DNA of 64,000 nucleotides from Salinicoccus luteus DSM 17002 (GTDB lineage Bacteria > Bacillota > Bacilli > Staphylococcales > Salinicoccaceae), in the NCBI RefSeq assembly GCF_000712035.1, contig NZ_JONV01000006.1:186001-250000 (forward strand), read 5' to 3'. Below are positions 18,377 to 27,955 of the stretch, piece after piece. The number at the start of each line of letters is the position of its first letter. Position 1 is the stretch's first letter. The notes under the pieces were generated by a model. It saw only the letters and a program-made list of their open reading frames with translations, had not been told where the DNA came from and searched no databases. Position numbers and translations under genes: made by a program.

Positions 18377-18691
18377 ATGGCTATTATAGAAGTGAATGAC
18401 CAGAATTTTAAAGAAGAAGTGGGAAGCGGCATCAAATTGGTGGACTTCTGGGCGCCTTGGTGCGGACCTTGTAAAATGATTGCACCAGTCCTTGAAGAAG
18501 TGGCACAGGATGTCGAAGGGAAAGCGGACATCGCCAAGCTGAATGTCGATGACAACCAGGCGACAGCCAGCGAATACGAAGTCATGAGCATCCCGACACT
18601 GATTCTGTTCAAAGATGGACAGCCGGTGGACAAAGTGGTCGGCTTCCAACCGAAGGAACAGCTCGTTTCACTTATTGAAAAACATGCATAA
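18377..18691 (+). CDS. trxA: Thioredoxin
   Basis: 104-residue thioredoxin with the redox-active WCGPC motif (Cys about 29 and 32), the cis-Pro segment SIPTLILF and GxxP-type C-terminal region VGFQPKEQL. Cytosolic disulfide reductase, partner of thioredoxin reductase. GGAGG lies at 18363-18367. Own promoter and terminator, so it is likely a single-gene unit. Confidence 0.97.
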   Translation: MAIIEVNDQNFKEEVGSGIKLVDFWAPWCGPCKMIAPVLEEVAQDVEGKADIAKLNVDDNQATASEYEVMSIPTLILFKDGQPVDKVVGFQPKEQLVSLIEKHA

Positions 18692-18699
18692 TTAATATA

Positions 18700-18721
18700 G
18701 CCGCCTTCGGGCGGCTTTTTT
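18700..18721 (+). terminator. Intrinsic terminator after trxA
   Basis: GCCGCC (18700-18705), TTCG tetraloop, GGCGGC (18710-18715), then T7. Confidence 0.88.
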
Positions 18722-18745
18722 ATCATGAAATGTCGAGGGATCATT

Positions 18746-20515
18746 ATGGAAGAACTCAAATTGAAATTGTCGGTGCTGCCGACAGAACCGGGATGCTATC
18801 TGATGAAGGACCGGCATGGGATCGTCATCTATGTCGGCAAAGCCAAAAATCTGAGGAACCGGGTGCGGTCATATTTCACAGGTGCACATGATGAGAAGAC
18901 GATGCGGCTTGTGAAGGAGATTACGGACTTCGACTTCATAGTGACAAGTTCCGAAGTCGAGTCGCTGCTGCTCGAACTCAATCTGATCAAGAAGCACTAT
19001 CCGAGGTACAATATCCTGCTCAAGGATGACAAGAGCTACCCATTCATCAAAATCACGAAGGAAGAGCATCCGAAGCTCATCGTTACAAGGACGGTGAAAC
19101 CTTCAACGGGCACCTATTTCGGCCCCTATCCGAACGCCTACAGTGCGCATGAGACGAAGAAACTGCTGGACCGGATATACCCCCTCAGAAAATGCAACAC
19201 AATGCCGGACAGGCTGTGCCTCTACTATCATATCGGCCAGTGTCTCGGGCCTTGCGTCTACGATGTGCAGCAGGAGCAGTACAAGGAGATGATTGATGGC
19301 ATCACACGGTTCCTGAACGGCGATACGAAACAGATCACCGATGAACTGAAGGAGAAGATGGAGGCCGCATCCGAAGCACTGGAGTTTGAAAAGGCCAAGG
19401 AATACCGTGACCTTCTTGGCCATATCGAAGCGACGATGAACAAGCAGAAGATGATGACCAAGGATATGACCGCAAGGGACTGCTTCGGCTACAGTGTCTC
19501 CAAAGGATGGATGGCCGTCTCCGTGCTGCTGATCAGAAATGGCAACCTCATCGAGAAGAAGGCGGACATGTTCCCTGTAAATGATGATGTACAGGAAGAG
19601 TTTTTCCGGTATATCGCCCAATTCTATGACCTGAAATCAAATCTCCTGCCGAAGGAAGTCCATATCGCCCAGGGGTTGAAACATGAAATCATCGATGAAT
19701 ACCTGCCGGTGAAGGTAGTACAGCCGAAAAGGGGGCAGAAGAGGGAAATGGTGGATCTGGCAACCAAGAATGCCCAAATCGCCCTCGAAAACAAGTTTGA
19801 GATGATTGAGAAGGACGAAGCAAGGACGGTAAAAGCAATAGAGTCCCTTGGTGAAATATTGAATATAGAAACACCCGTCCGCATCGAGGCCTTCGACAAC
19901 TCGAACATCCAGGGGGTCGACCCTGTCAGTGTTATGGTAGCCTTCGTGGATGGGCGGCCGAGCAAGCGGGATTATCGAAAGTACAAGATAAGAACCGTGA
20001 ACCAGCCGGATGACTATGCATCGATGGCAGAAGCGGTCAGACGCAGATACACCCGGGTCCTGAAAGAAGGACTCCCGCTGCCCGACCTCATCATCGTCGA
20101 TGGTGGTGTAGGGCACATGAACACGGTCAAGTCCGTGTTGATGGATGAACTGTCGCTGGACATTCCGGTAGCGGGCCTTGCAAAAAATGAGAAGCACAAG
20201 ACGGCGGAGCTGCTCTATGGGGACCAGGCCGCCATCGTTCCACTGAAGAAGAATTCGCAGGAATTCTATCTGTTGCAGAGGATTCAGGATGAAGTGCACC
20301 GGTTTGCCATCAGCTTCCACAGGAATACAAGGCGCAAAACTACGATATCGTCGAAGCTCGACAATATCGACGGTGTTGGTCCGAAACGGAAGCAGAAATT
20401 GTTGAGTCATTTCGGATCCATTAAAAGGATGAGTGAAAAGGAAATAGAAGATTTCACAGAAATAGGGATTCCGGCGCCGATCGCCAAAAGGATTTTGGAG
20501 GCATTGAATGCGTAA
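18746..20515 (+). CDS. uvrC: Excinuclease ABC subunit C
   Basis: 589 residues (about 593 in S. aureus). Makes both incisions in nucleotide excision repair with UvrAB. GIY-YIG domain at the N-terminus ([26 protein letters not shown] in two parts), UVR motif near 200-235 ([21 protein letters not shown] in parts), RNase H-like endonuclease core with [10 protein letters not shown] and [10 protein letters not shown], and a C-terminal HhH pair ([16 protein letters not shown]). ATG 18746 after GAGGGATC is preferred to ATG 18725, which overlaps the trxA terminator. Confidence 0.96.
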   Translation: MEELKLKLSVLPTEPGCYLMKDRHGIVIYVGKAKNLRNRVRSYFTGAHDEKTMRLVKEITDFDFIVTSSEVESLLLELNLIKKHYPRYNILLKDDKSYPFIKITKEEHPKLIVTRTVKPSTGTYFGPYPNAYSAHETKKLLDRIYPLRKCNTMPDRLCLYYHIGQCLGPCVYDVQQEQYKEMIDGITRFLNGDTKQITDELKEKMEAASEALEFEKAKEYRDLLGHIEATMNKQKMMTKDMTARDCFGYSVSKGWMAVSVLLIRNGNLIEKKADMFPVNDDVQEEFFRYIAQFYDLKSNLLPKEVHIAQGLKHEIIDEYLPVKVVQPKRGQKREMVDLATKNAQIALENKFEMIEKDEARTVKAIESLGEILNIETPVRIEAFDNSNIQGVDPVSVMVAFVDGRPSKRDYRKYKIRTVNQPDDYASMAEAVRRRYTRVLKEGLPLPDLIIVDGGVGHMNTVKSVLMDELSLDIPVAGLAKNEKHKTAELLYGDQAAIVPLKKNSQEFYLLQRIQDEVHRFAISFHRNTRRKTTISSKLDNIDGVGPKRKQKLLSHFGSIKRMSEKEIEDFTEIGIPAPIAKRILEALNA

Positions 20516-20567
20516 TCGACACGTTTGAATTTTCACAATCTTTTTTTGTTCAACGCTCCAAGTTACC

Positions 20568-20596
20568 TTGATTTATGCATACCTTGAGAGTAAAAT
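20568..20596 (+). promoter_or_regulatory. Predicted sigma-A promoter of sdhCAB
   Basis: TTGATT (20568-20573), 17 bp spacer, TAAAAT (20591-20596), 48 bp before the sdhC start. Confidence 0.65.
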
Positions 20597-20643
20597 AGTG
20601 GTTGTGTAAACTTATTTCATTGGAGAGTTAGGGGGGAATTCGA

Positions 20644-21270
20644 GTGTCGAAACAAGATTCAAGTTTTGCGATTAGGCGCCTTCATTCTTTGTTGGGAGTA
20701 ATTCCACTAGGTGTCTTCCTGATTCAGCACCTGCTGGTCAACCACACTGCAACAAGAAGCGAAGAAGCGTTTAACACAGCATCAGAGTTTATGGGCAACC
20801 TGCCTTTTGTACTATTCCTGGAGATTTTCATAATCTATATTCCGATTCTATTCCACGGCATCTATGGTATCTATATAGCGTTTACTGCCAAGTATAATAT
20901 CGGAGGCGCAGGCTACGGCTGGCACAGTACATACAGAAACTGGATGTTCTCTCTTCAGAGGATCAGTGGCGTAATCGCTTTTGTCTTCATCGCAATCCAC
21001 GTCTATCAGACGCGGGTACAGGTGTTCTTCGGTGAAGAGGTCAATTTTGACATGGTACATCAGATTGTTACGAACCCGGCATGGCTGGTGTTCTACATCA
21101 TCGGCATCATCGCGACTGTATATCATTTCGCCAATGGTCTATGGTCGTTCATGGTGACATGGGGCTTCACACAGTCCGACAGGTCACAGCGTGTGATGAG
21201 CTACGTATCGGCTATCATCTTTGTGGTAGTCAGCTTCATCGGCATACAAGCAATACTGGCATTTATTTAA
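20644..21270 (+). CDS. sdhC: Succinate dehydrogenase cytochrome b558 subunit
   Basis: 208-residue di-heme membrane anchor of the B. subtilis-type succinate:menaquinone reductase (complex II). Five hydrophobic helices are visible, with His residues in FLIQHLLVNH, LFHGIYGIYI, IAIHVYQ and YHFANGLW that match the axial heme ligands of the b558 family. The start is GTG at 20644, after GGGGGGAA. First gene of sdhC-sdhA-sdhB. Confidence 0.95.
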   Translation: MSKQDSSFAIRRLHSLLGVIPLGVFLIQHLLVNHTATRSEEAFNTASEFMGNLPFVLFLEIFIIYIPILFHGIYGIYIAFTAKYNIGGAGYGWHSTYRNWMFSLQRISGVIAFVFIAIHVYQTRVQVFFGEEVNFDMVHQIVTNPAWLVFYIIGIIATVYHFANGLWSFMVTWGFTQSDRSQRVMSYVSAIIFVVVSFIGIQAILAFI

Positions 21271-21285
21271 TAAGGAGTGGACAGA

Positions 21286-23055
21286 ATGGCTAATGATAAA
21301 ATCATCGTTGTCGGTGGCGGTCTCGCCGGATTGATGGCAACGATAAAAGCAGCTGAGACAGGCGCCGAAGTAGACCTGTTCTCAATTGTGCCCGTAAAAC
21401 GTTCTCACTCCGTATGTGCTCAAGGTGGAATCAATGGAGCAGTCAACACGAAAGGTGAAGGCGACTCTCCAGCAATCCACTTTGATGACACAGTGTACGG
21501 TGGGGACTTCCTGGCCAACCAGCCTCCGGTCAAAGCAATGACGGAAGCTGCACCAAAGATCATCCACCTGCTGGACCGGATGGGCGTCATGTTCAACAGG
21601 ACGCCGGAAGGTCTGCTTGACTTCAGACGGTTTGGTGGCACGCTCCACCATAGAACTGCATATGCAGGGGCAACAACAGGACAGCAGCTGTTATATGCAC
21701 TGGATGAGCAGGTCAGGAAATATGAAGTGGATGGTCTGGTCCGCAAATTCGAGGGCTGGGAGTTCCTCGGTGTGGTCCTCGATGACGAGGGGCGTGCACG
21801 CGGAATTACGGCACAGCAGATGACAAACGCTGAAATCCAGACATTCAAATCGGATGCTGTGGTCATGGCTACAGGCGGACCGGGAATCATCTTCGGAAAA
21901 TCCACCAACTCCATGATCAACACAGGGTCTGCTGCATCGGTCGTATATCAGCAGGGTGCAATCTACGCAAACGGTGAATTCATCCAGATCCACCCGACAG
22001 CAATTCCTGGTGATGACAAACTCAGGCTGATGAGTGAGTCCGCCCGTGGTGAAGGTGGCCGCATCTGGACATATAAGGATGGCAAGCCGTGGTACTTCCT
22101 TGAAGAGAAGTATCCAGACTACGGGAACCTGGTGCCAAGGGATATCGCAACACGTGAAATATTCGATGTCTGCGTAAACCAGAAGCTCGGCATCAACGGT
22201 GAGAACATGGTCTATCTCGACCTCTCGCACAAGGATCCACATGAGCTTGATGTCAAGCTCGGCGGCATCATCGAAATCTACGAGAAATTCACAGGGGACG
22301 ATCCGCGCAAGGTTCCAATGAAGATATTCCCGGCGGTCCACTATTCAATGGGTGGCCTGTATGTGGATTTCGACCAGATGACGAATATTCCAGGACTGTT
22401 TGCAGCCGGGGAATGCGACTATTCCCAACATGGTGGAAACAGACTGGGTGCGAACTCGCTGCTTTCAGCCATCTATGGCGGCATGGTCGCAGGGCCGAAT
22501 GCCATCGAATATGTCAGAGGTCTCGACTCTTCCTTTGAAGATCTCGATGACGCCATCTATGAGAAGCATGCAAAGGCCGAACAGGAAAAATTCGATAACA
22601 TCATGAGTATGGACGGCGATGAGAATGCTTATGTCATCCATAAGGAACTCGGCGAACTGATGACGGACAACGTCACTGTAGTGCGTCATAATGACAAGCT
22701 GCTCGAGACGGACAAACGCATTGTCGAACTTATGGAGCGCTATAAGCGCATCAATATCAATGACACCAAGAAGTGGAGCAACCAGGCGGCATTCTTCACA
22801 CGCCAGCTTTGGAACATGCTTGTACTGGCGCGTGTAATCACCATCGGTGCATATAACAGAAATGAATCCCGCGGCGCCCACTTCAAGCCCGAATTCCCTG
22901 AGCGTAATGATGAGGAATGGCTCAAGACGACAAAAGCATATTTCGAAGGTCCAACCGAAGCGCCACGCTTCGAATACGAAGATGTTGATGTAAGCCTCAT
23001 CCCACCTCGTAAAAGAGACTACTCTGCAAAGTCGGAAGGGAGTGCTAAAAAGTAA
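21286..23055 (+). CDS. sdhA: Succinate dehydrogenase flavoprotein subunit
   Basis: 589 residues. N-terminal FAD fold VVGGGLAGLMATIKAAETG; the HSVCAQGGINGA segment holds the flavinylation region (His at SH), followed by the active-site stretches HPTAIPGDDKL and SESARGEGGRIW, and HGGNRLGANSLL near 385. Oxidises succinate to fumarate in the TCA cycle and passes electrons to SdhB. ATG 21286 follows AAGGAGTGG at 21272-21280. Its stop overlaps the sdhB start (TAATGA). Confidence 0.97.
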   Translation: MANDKIIVVGGGLAGLMATIKAAETGAEVDLFSIVPVKRSHSVCAQGGINGAVNTKGEGDSPAIHFDDTVYGGDFLANQPPVKAMTEAAPKIIHLLDRMGVMFNRTPEGLLDFRRFGGTLHHRTAYAGATTGQQLLYALDEQVRKYEVDGLVRKFEGWEFLGVVLDDEGRARGITAQQMTNAEIQTFKSDAVVMATGGPGIIFGKSTNSMINTGSAASVVYQQGAIYANGEFIQIHPTAIPGDDKLRLMSESARGEGGRIWTYKDGKPWYFLEEKYPDYGNLVPRDIATREIFDVCVNQKLGINGENMVYLDLSHKDPHELDVKLGGIIEIYEKFTGDDPRKVPMKIFPAVHYSMGGLYVDFDQMTNIPGLFAAGECDYSQHGGNRLGANSLLSAIYGGMVAGPNAIEYVRGLDSSFEDLDDAIYEKHAKAEQEKFDNIMSMDGDENAYVIHKELGELMTDNVTVVRHNDKLLETDKRIVELMERYKRININDTKKWSNQAAFFTRQLWNMLVLARVITIGAYNRNESRGAHFKPEFPERNDEEWLKTTKAYFEGPTEAPRFEYEDVDVSLIPPRKRDYSAKSEGSAKK

Positions 23056-23819
23056 TGAGTGAAAAGACAGTAAAGTTCAATATAAAGCGTCAGGAAAATA
23101 CTGAGTCGAAGCCATACTGGGAAGAGTTTGAAGTTCCATACCGCGAGAACATGAATGTAATCAGTGCATTAATGGAGATTCAGAGGAATCCGGTCAATAC
23201 AAAAGGTGAAAAGACGACACCGGTCACTTGGGACATGAACTGTCTCGAAGAGGTCTGTGGTGCATGTTCAATGGTCATCAACGGCAATGCACGCCAGTCG
23301 TGTACAGCACTGATCGATCAGCTGGACCAGCCGGTCAAGCTGGAACCGATGTCCACATTCCCTATAGTCAAAGACCTTCAGGTCGACCGTTCATTCATGT
23401 TCGACAGCCTGAAACGCGTAAAGGCATGGGTGCCGATCGATGGTACGTACGACCTTGGTCCCGGACCACGCATGCCTGAAAAGAAACGCCAGACAGCCTA
23501 TGAGCTTTCAAAATGCATGACATGCGGTGTATGCCTTGAAGTATGCCCGAACGTCAATGACAGTTCCAAGTTCATGGGTGCTGCACCGATCAGTCAGGTC
23601 AGACTGTTCAACCTGCACCCGACAGGGAGCATGAACAAGCATGAAAGGCTGGACGCCCTGATGGGTGTCGGCGGTGTTGCGGAATGCGGCATGGCACAAA
23701 ACTGTGTGCAGGCATGTCCTAAAGGCATCCCTCTCACCACTTCCATTGCTGCCATGCAAAGGGAAACAAATTTCCACATGTTCAAGTCCTTCTTCGGAAG
23801 CGACCACGAAGTTGAATAA
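23055..23819 (+). CDS. sdhB: Succinate dehydrogenase iron-sulfur subunit
   Basis: 254 residues. Cysteine sets: the [2Fe-2S] group in NCLEEVCGACSMV plus the later Cys in RQSC; CMTCGVCLEVCPN for the [4Fe-4S] cluster; and CGMAQNCVQACPKG completing the [3Fe-4S]/[4Fe-4S] ligands. Carries electrons from FAD to the quinone site in SdhC. Translationally coupled to sdhA by a 1-nt overlap. Confidence 0.97.
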   Translation: MSEKTVKFNIKRQENTESKPYWEEFEVPYRENMNVISALMEIQRNPVNTKGEKTTPVTWDMNCLEEVCGACSMVINGNARQSCTALIDQLDQPVKLEPMSTFPIVKDLQVDRSFMFDSLKRVKAWVPIDGTYDLGPGPRMPEKKRQTAYELSKCMTCGVCLEVCPNVNDSSKFMGAAPISQVRLFNLHPTGSMNKHERLDALMGVGGVAECGMAQNCVQACPKGIPLTTSIAAMQRETNFHMFKSFFGSDHEVE

Positions 23820-23828
23820 TCCAAAATG

Positions 23829-23857
23829 GGAAGAGCGCTGCTCTTCCTATTTTTTTA
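23829..23857 (+). terminator. Intrinsic terminator after sdhB
   Basis: GGAAGAGC / GCTCTTCC (23829-23847) with a near-zero loop, then TAT7. Confidence 0.85.
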
Positions 23858-23906
23858 TTTTCAAGTACGTTATAATGGAAGAAATAATCGAGAAGGACTG
23901 GGGTCA

Positions 23907-24350
23907 ATGAGTGATAGGGAATCCATCATATCCATAGAAAAATCGATCAGATACATATCCGCCCATGTCAAAAGCCATGGCCGGGAAATACTGAAGAAAT
24001 ATGAACTGTCCCCTCTGCAGTTCGTCGCCCTCCAATGGGTGGATGACAAGGAGGGCATCACCATCGGGGAACTGTCGAACAGGCTGGATCTTGCGCATTC
24101 CACAACTACCGATATCGTCGACAAGCTTGAGAATGGGGCGTTCGTAAAAAGGCAGAAGTATGAAAAGGACAAAAGGATCGTGCTGGTGCTGATGCAGGAC
24201 AGGGGCCGCCAGATCATCAAGGAGGTCATCGCGAAGCGCGTCTCCTATATTTCTGAGATTACGGCGCATCTCTCAGCCGATGAAAAGGAGATGCTTCCAG
24301 TCATTCTGGAATCGATTCTGCATGAAAGTGAGAAACGGAGCCATGAATAA
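23907..24350 (+). CDS. MarR family transcriptional regulator (YsmB-like)
   Basis: 147-residue winged-helix regulator. Central MarR DNA-binding region with [32 protein letters not shown] and the wing [16 protein letters not shown]. It lies between sdhB and murI, the position of ysmB in B. subtilis. ATG 23907 gives the normal MarR length; the frame is open further upstream through the terminator. TATAAT at 23871-23876 may be its -10. Overlaps murI by 8 nt. Targets unknown. Confidence 0.85.
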   Translation: MSDRESIISIEKSIRYISAHVKSHGREILKKYELSPLQFVALQWVDDKEGITIGELSNRLDLAHSTTTDIVDKLENGAFVKRQKYEKDKRIVLVLMQDRGRQIIKEVIAKRVSYISEITAHLSADEKEMLPVILESILHESEKRSHE

Positions 24351-25140
24351 ACCGATCGGCGTAATGGATTCAGGCGTCGGCGGACTGACGGTGGCACGGG
24401 AAATCATGAGGCAGCTGCCGGATGAATCGATCGTCTATTTCGGGGATCTGGATCGATGTCCCTACGGCAACCGTCCGATGGAGGAGGTCAGACGCTTCAC
24501 CGTTGAAGTTGCCGACCACCTTGTGGAGCGGGGCATAAAGATGCTCGTCGTGGCCTGCAACACTGCTACGGCAGCGGCACTCGACACCCTGAAAGAAAGA
24601 TATGACATCCCGGTGCTCGGTGTCATAGAACCGGGCGCAAGAAGTGCGATACAGAACAGCTCGAATCAGAATGTCATCGTGCTGGCGACCAAAGGGACCG
24701 TAGAGTCAGGGGCCTACCCGGACGCAATCCGTCATATCAACCGCAATTTCAAGGTTGAGAGCACCGCCTGTCCAAAATTCGTCCCCCTAGTAGAAGAACT
24801 GCGGTATAAGGACAGGGTGGTGGTGCGCATCGTCATCCACCAGACTTTGAAGCACCTGTGGGACTCCAGGGCGGATACCGTCATTTTGGGATGCACCCAC
24901 TACCCGTTGCTTGCTGATGAAATCAAGGACTATTTCCATGGCAGGAAGAAAGTGATCGATTCCGGGTATGAAACTGCACGTGAGGCCAGTGCCATACTGA
25001 CACTGCTCCAGTCCCATGCGCCACCCGGATCGGAACCGCAGCACCTGATGATAGTGAACGGGGAGACTTCAAGGTTCGAATACATCCTGAAGGACTGGAT
25101 GCCGTTCATGGACTATTCGATGGAACAAATTGAACTGTAG
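24343..25140 (+). CDS. murI: Glutamate racemase
   Basis: 265 residues (about 266 in S. aureus). Makes D-glutamate for peptidoglycan. Motifs: [11 protein letters not shown] (catalytic Asp region), [13 protein letters not shown], the first catalytic Cys in [12 protein letters not shown], and the second in [14 protein letters not shown]. The start at 24343 gives [11 protein letters not shown], matching family length. B. subtilis has the same order ysmB-racE-rdgB(ysnA)-ysnB, with two more genes. Confidence 0.95.
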   Translation: MNKPIGVMDSGVGGLTVAREIMRQLPDESIVYFGDLDRCPYGNRPMEEVRRFTVEVADHLVERGIKMLVVACNTATAAALDTLKERYDIPVLGVIEPGARSAIQNSSNQNVIVLATKGTVESGAYPDAIRHINRNFKVESTACPKFVPLVEELRYKDRVVVRIVIHQTLKHLWDSRADTVILGCTHYPLLADEIKDYFHGRKKVIDSGYETAREASAILTLLQSHAPPGSEPQHLMIVNGETSRFEYILKDWMPFMDYSMEQIEL

Positions 25141-25152
25141 GAGGAATGAAGC

Positions 25153-25782
25153 ATGGTCAGAATAGTGGTCGCCAGCGGCAATGAAGGGAAGATAAAAGAT
25201 TTCAAGGCGATTTTTCCGGATGATGAAATCATCGGAATCAAGGAGATCCTGCCCGATTTCTCGGTTGATGAGACTGAGGATACATTCAGGGGCAATGCCA
25301 TCCTGAAGGCTGAGGCAGCATCAGCAGAGCTGAACATGCCGGTCCTGAGCGATGACTCCGGGCTGAGCGTCGATGCTCTGGACGGGGCTCCCGGCGTCTA
25401 CTCTGCGAGGTTTGCAGGAGCGGAGGCAACGGATGGGAAGAACAACAGAAAGCTTCTGTCCGAACTGGACGGCGTCGAAGACCGCGGTGCACATTTCACA
25501 TGTGTCATCGCCCTGGCGATTCCGGGCAGGGAAACGCGGACATATGCCGGGGAACTGTACGGTGAGATTCTGGAATCACCGCAGGGCGGGGGCGGATTCG
25601 GATATGACCCGCTCTTCAGGACGGAGGACGGCAGACTGCTCGGCATGGTTAGCGCTGAAGAAAAAGGGGAAATAAGCCATAGAAGAAAGGCATTGGATCG
25701 GTTGAGGGAAGATACGGCAGTATTCGATGTACTAATACGCTATGATGGGGATGATAGGAATGAAGATTTTAATCGTAAGTGA
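25153..25782 (+). CDS. rdgB: XTP/dITP diphosphatase (RdgB/HAM1)
   Basis: 209-residue house-cleaning pyrophosphatase that removes inosine and xanthosine triphosphates. N-terminal VASGNEGKIKDF, the metal-binding LSDDSGLSVDALDGAPGVYSAR region, GGGGFGYDPLF and EKGEISHRRKAL are all present. It is about 14 residues longer at the C-terminus than S. aureus RdgB; the extension (DGDDRNEDFN) results from reading into the overlapping next gene. Start follows GTAGGAGGAATG at 25138-25149. Confidence 0.95.
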   Translation: MVRIVVASGNEGKIKDFKAIFPDDEIIGIKEILPDFSVDETEDTFRGNAILKAEAASAELNMPVLSDDSGLSVDALDGAPGVYSARFAGAEATDGKNNRKLLSELDGVEDRGAHFTCVIALAIPGRETRTYAGELYGEILESPQGGGGFGYDPLFRTEDGRLLGMVSAEEKGEISHRRKALDRLREDTAVFDVLIRYDGDDRNEDFNRK

Positions 25783-26248
25783 CAACCACGGTGAACAGGG
25801 AATCGTATATGAGGCCTATGGCAGGAACTCAGGTGACCTGAACATCCATCTCGGGGACAGCGAATTCAACTATGATGATACCGAAATGGTGCATTTTGAG
25901 CGTGTCCGGGGAAATGTGGACACGGACAGCCGCTATCCCGTGGAAGGGCATCATGAAGAATCGGGTGTGTTCTATACACATGGACACTTCTACGATATAA
26001 AGAAGGGCCGGGAGGTGCTGGCGGACCGTGCCAGGGAGTACGGAGCGAGATATGCATTCTATGGCCATTCACACGTGGCGAAGGCTGAAATAGTGGGCGA
26101 TGTCTACTGCATCAACCCGGGGAGCATTTCGAATTCGAAGGGTGAACTGGAGGAATCCTATGCAGTGCTTGATACTTCCAGCAACATCGTCACCTTCCTG
26201 GACAGGAACCATGAAGTCCTGAAGGAGATCGATCTTGATGGGCTTTAG
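25760..26248 (+). CDS. YfcE/MJ0936 family phosphodiesterase (YsnB-like)
   Basis: 162-residue calcineurin-like metallophosphoesterase. Metal motifs in order: ILIVSDNHG, HLGDSEFNYD, VRGNVDTD, YTHGHFYD and YGHSHVAKAE, then the INPGSISNSKG signature. Starts inside the end of rdgB (overlap of 23 nt); ATG 25760 gives the family start MKILIVSDNHG. Substrate unknown. Confidence 0.88.
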   Translation: MKILIVSDNHGEQGIVYEAYGRNSGDLNIHLGDSEFNYDDTEMVHFERVRGNVDTDSRYPVEGHHEESGVFYTHGHFYDIKKGREVLADRAREYGARYAFYGHSHVAKAEIVGDVYCINPGSISNSKGELEESYAVLDTSSNIVTFLDRNHEVLKEIDLDGL

Positions 26249-26254
26249 GCTGTT

Positions 26255-26494
26255 CTAACCGGCCAGAACCGCCGCAAGCATCAGTACAGTAAGCACAAGC
26301 ATGGTCCATTCGATCACGCCCTGCTCCTGTCCGTAGCGCATGACAGACCATATGAAGAGGAGCAGTACGATGGATGCGACGGCGAAGATTGAAGGGTGCA
26401 TTTCAAATGTTGTATAACGTCCGGTCAAGTAGAGTATGGACAGGGCGGTGAAATAGGTTGCGAGAAATATTCTGGCTGTGTTCTTCATCGGCAT
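26255..26494 (-). CDS. Small membrane protein, 79 aa, unknown
   Basis: No recognised family. Three hydrophobic stretches: about 8-24 (ARIFLATYFTALSILYL), 35-52 (FAVASIVLLLFIWSVM) and 62-78 (TMLVLTVLMLAAVLAG). AAAGGA on the minus strand lies at normal spacing before the ATG at 26494; ATG 26488 is an alternative. Convergent with the phosphodiesterase gene and divergent from the DCC gene. Confidence 0.6.
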   Translation of the reverse strand: MPMKNTARIFLATYFTALSILYLTGRYTTFEMHPSIFAVASIVLLLFIWSVMRYGQEQGVIEWTMLVLTVLMLAAVLAG

Positions 26495-26536
26495 TCTGCA
26501 TCCTTTCAACAAATTTATGACTCGGGAGGGTCAAAT

Positions 26537-26893
26537 ATGAATATACTGTATTTCGATGACGATTGCATCATATGCAACCGTTTTGCGAAGACCATCACTG
26601 CATTGGACCGGAAGGATGTCATACGCTTCAGCTCCATAAAGGCACTCGATGGCATCGTTCCCGAGGAGATCGACTCCGTCGTATACTATTCGGATGACAT
26701 GTACCTCCATTCCGATGCCATCATCGAAGTGGCGGCCGACACGACAGGTTTCCGGCCCATACGCCTCCTGAAGGCCATTCCGGTCTGCTGGCGCAACGCG
26801 CTCTACCGGCTGGTTGCGAAGAACCGGTATCGGCTGAATGAAAAGATGTCATGCACCATCGACCCGGATGTGAGAAGGAAGATCATCACGTAG
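26537..26893 (+). CDS. DCC family thiol-disulfide oxidoreductase (DUF393, YuxK-like)
   Basis: 118 residues with the family N-terminal motif YFDDDCIICNRFAKTI, including the C-x2-C pair (Cys 10 and 13), which replaces the more common DGxCxxC. The C-terminal part (RLLKAIPVCWRNALYRLVAKNR in parts) also matches the family, which is predicted to be redox-active. Start ATG 26537 follows GGGAGGG at 26524-26530. Confidence 0.82.
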   Translation: MNILYFDDDCIICNRFAKTITALDRKDVIRFSSIKALDGIVPEEIDSVVYYSDDMYLHSDAIIEVAADTTGFRPIRLLKAIPVCWRNALYRLVAKNRYRLNEKMSCTIDPDVRRKIIT

Positions 26894-26940
26894 GGCACCA
26901 GGTGGGCACCAGCGACTAATCATGACAGAGGGATCATAAT

Positions 26941-27492
26941 ATGGTGAGAATAAAAGTGGATGCAGATATCGAACTGAAGGCCATGGAGCAGAAGGACAGG
27001 GAACTGGTCTTCGCTACAGTGGACCAGAACCGTGGCCATCTCAGGAAATGGCTGCCATGGGTCGACTACATGACAAGCCCGGAAGACTATATCGGAGTGA
27101 TAAAAGTATGGCAGGAAGATATCGATAACGGTACGGGTCTGCAGCTCGGCATATTCCACAGAGGTGAGTTCGTCGGCATGTGCGGATATAATGAAATATT
27201 CTCCCTCAGCAGGCGCGGACAGATCGGCTACTGGATCTCGAAGAAAGGCCAGGGCAAAGGAATCGTCAGGCGCTCGGTCGAAAAGCTTGTGGATTACGGG
27301 TTCAATACACTTGAGCTGAACCGTATCGAAATCATCTGTGGTGAATACAACTACAGGAGCCGGGCACTGCCCGAGGCGATGGGTTTCACAAAGGAAGCTG
27401 TACTCGCCGACTACGAGTTCCTGTACGACCATTATCACGACTGCATCATGTACCGGCAGCTGAAAAGGGAGTACGATTCAAACAAGTTTTAA
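26941..27492 (+). CDS. GNAT family N-acetyltransferase (RimJ/RimL-like)
   Basis: 183 residues. RimL-type acetyltransferase fold: LRKWLPWVDYMTSPEDYI, the beta-bulge strand GQIGYWISKKGQGKGIVRRSV with the Q/R-x-x-G-x-G acetyl-CoA pyrophosphate loop, and NRIEIICGEYNYRSRALPEAMGF. Resembles YdaF/RimJ-type enzymes, which modify ribosomal proteins or small amines; substrate not deducible. Start ATG follows GAGGGATCATA. Confidence 0.85.
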   Translation: MVRIKVDADIELKAMEQKDRELVFATVDQNRGHLRKWLPWVDYMTSPEDYIGVIKVWQEDIDNGTGLQLGIFHRGEFVGMCGYNEIFSLSRRGQIGYWISKKGQGKGIVRRSVEKLVDYGFNTLELNRIEIICGEYNYRSRALPEAMGFTKEAVLADYEFLYDHYHDCIMYRQLKREYDSNKF

Positions 27493-27590
27493 AAACGGAA
27501 TCTTCCGTGGTGTAATAAAACATGAATTATTTTAAATAGGTGTTTGACTTAGAGGGGGCATTTTGATTATAATTGTATTTGTCCGATTCA

Positions 27591-27664
27591 GTCCTGGTAG
27601 CTCAGCCGGATAGAGCAATAGCCTTCTAAGCTATCGGTCGGGGGTTCGAATCCCTCCCAGGACG
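27591..27664 (+). tRNA. tRNA-Arg (anticodon TCT)
   Basis: 74-nt cloverleaf: acceptor GTCCTGG (27591-27597) pairs with CCAGGAC (27657-27663), discriminator G; D arm AGCTCAGCCGGATAGAGC; anticodon loop CTTCTAA gives TCT; T arm GGGGGTTCGAATCCCTC. No encoded CCA. Reads AGA. Confidence 0.96.
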
Positions 27665-27669
27665 TTATG

Positions 27670-27701
27670 AAAGAACCCCCTTGAGTGGGGTTCCTTTTTT
27701 T
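27670..27701 (+). terminator. Intrinsic terminator after tRNA-Arg(TCT)
   Basis: GAACCCC (27673-27679) / GGGGTTC (27687-27693) followed by T8, lying between the two tRNA genes. Confidence 0.8.
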
Positions 27702-27715
27702 ATCATCCATATGAT

Positions 27716-27789
27716 GTCCCAGTAGCTCAGCAGGATAGAGCGACAGCCTCCTAAGCTGTAGGTCGGGGGTTCGACTCCCTCCTGGGACG
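27716..27789 (+). tRNA. tRNA-Arg (anticodon CCT)
   Basis: 74-nt cloverleaf: acceptor GTCCCAG (27716-27722) pairs with CTGGGAC (27782-27788), discriminator G; anticodon stem CAGC/GCTG with loop CTCCTAA gives CCT; T arm GGGGGTTCGACTCCCTC. No encoded CCA. Reads AGG. Closely related to the preceding tRNA-Arg, 51 bp away. Confidence 0.95.
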
Positions 27790-27817
27790 TATTTTCCAGA
27801 AAAGCAGTATATTATGA

Positions 27818-27853
27818 GAAATCCCATAGCCGCGAGGGCTATGGGATTTTTTA
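27818..27853 (+). terminator. Intrinsic terminator after tRNA-Arg(CCT)
   Basis: ATCCCATAGCC / GGCTATGGGAT stem with GCGAG loop, followed by T6. Confidence 0.85.
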
Positions 27854-27955
27854 TTGATAGAAATTTTCTGCTGGGGTAAACAGGAGATAAATAATTGTTT
27901 TACTTTTCAAATAAAGGGAATTCTTAAGTAAAAATACGGAGAGGGGACATGTCGA

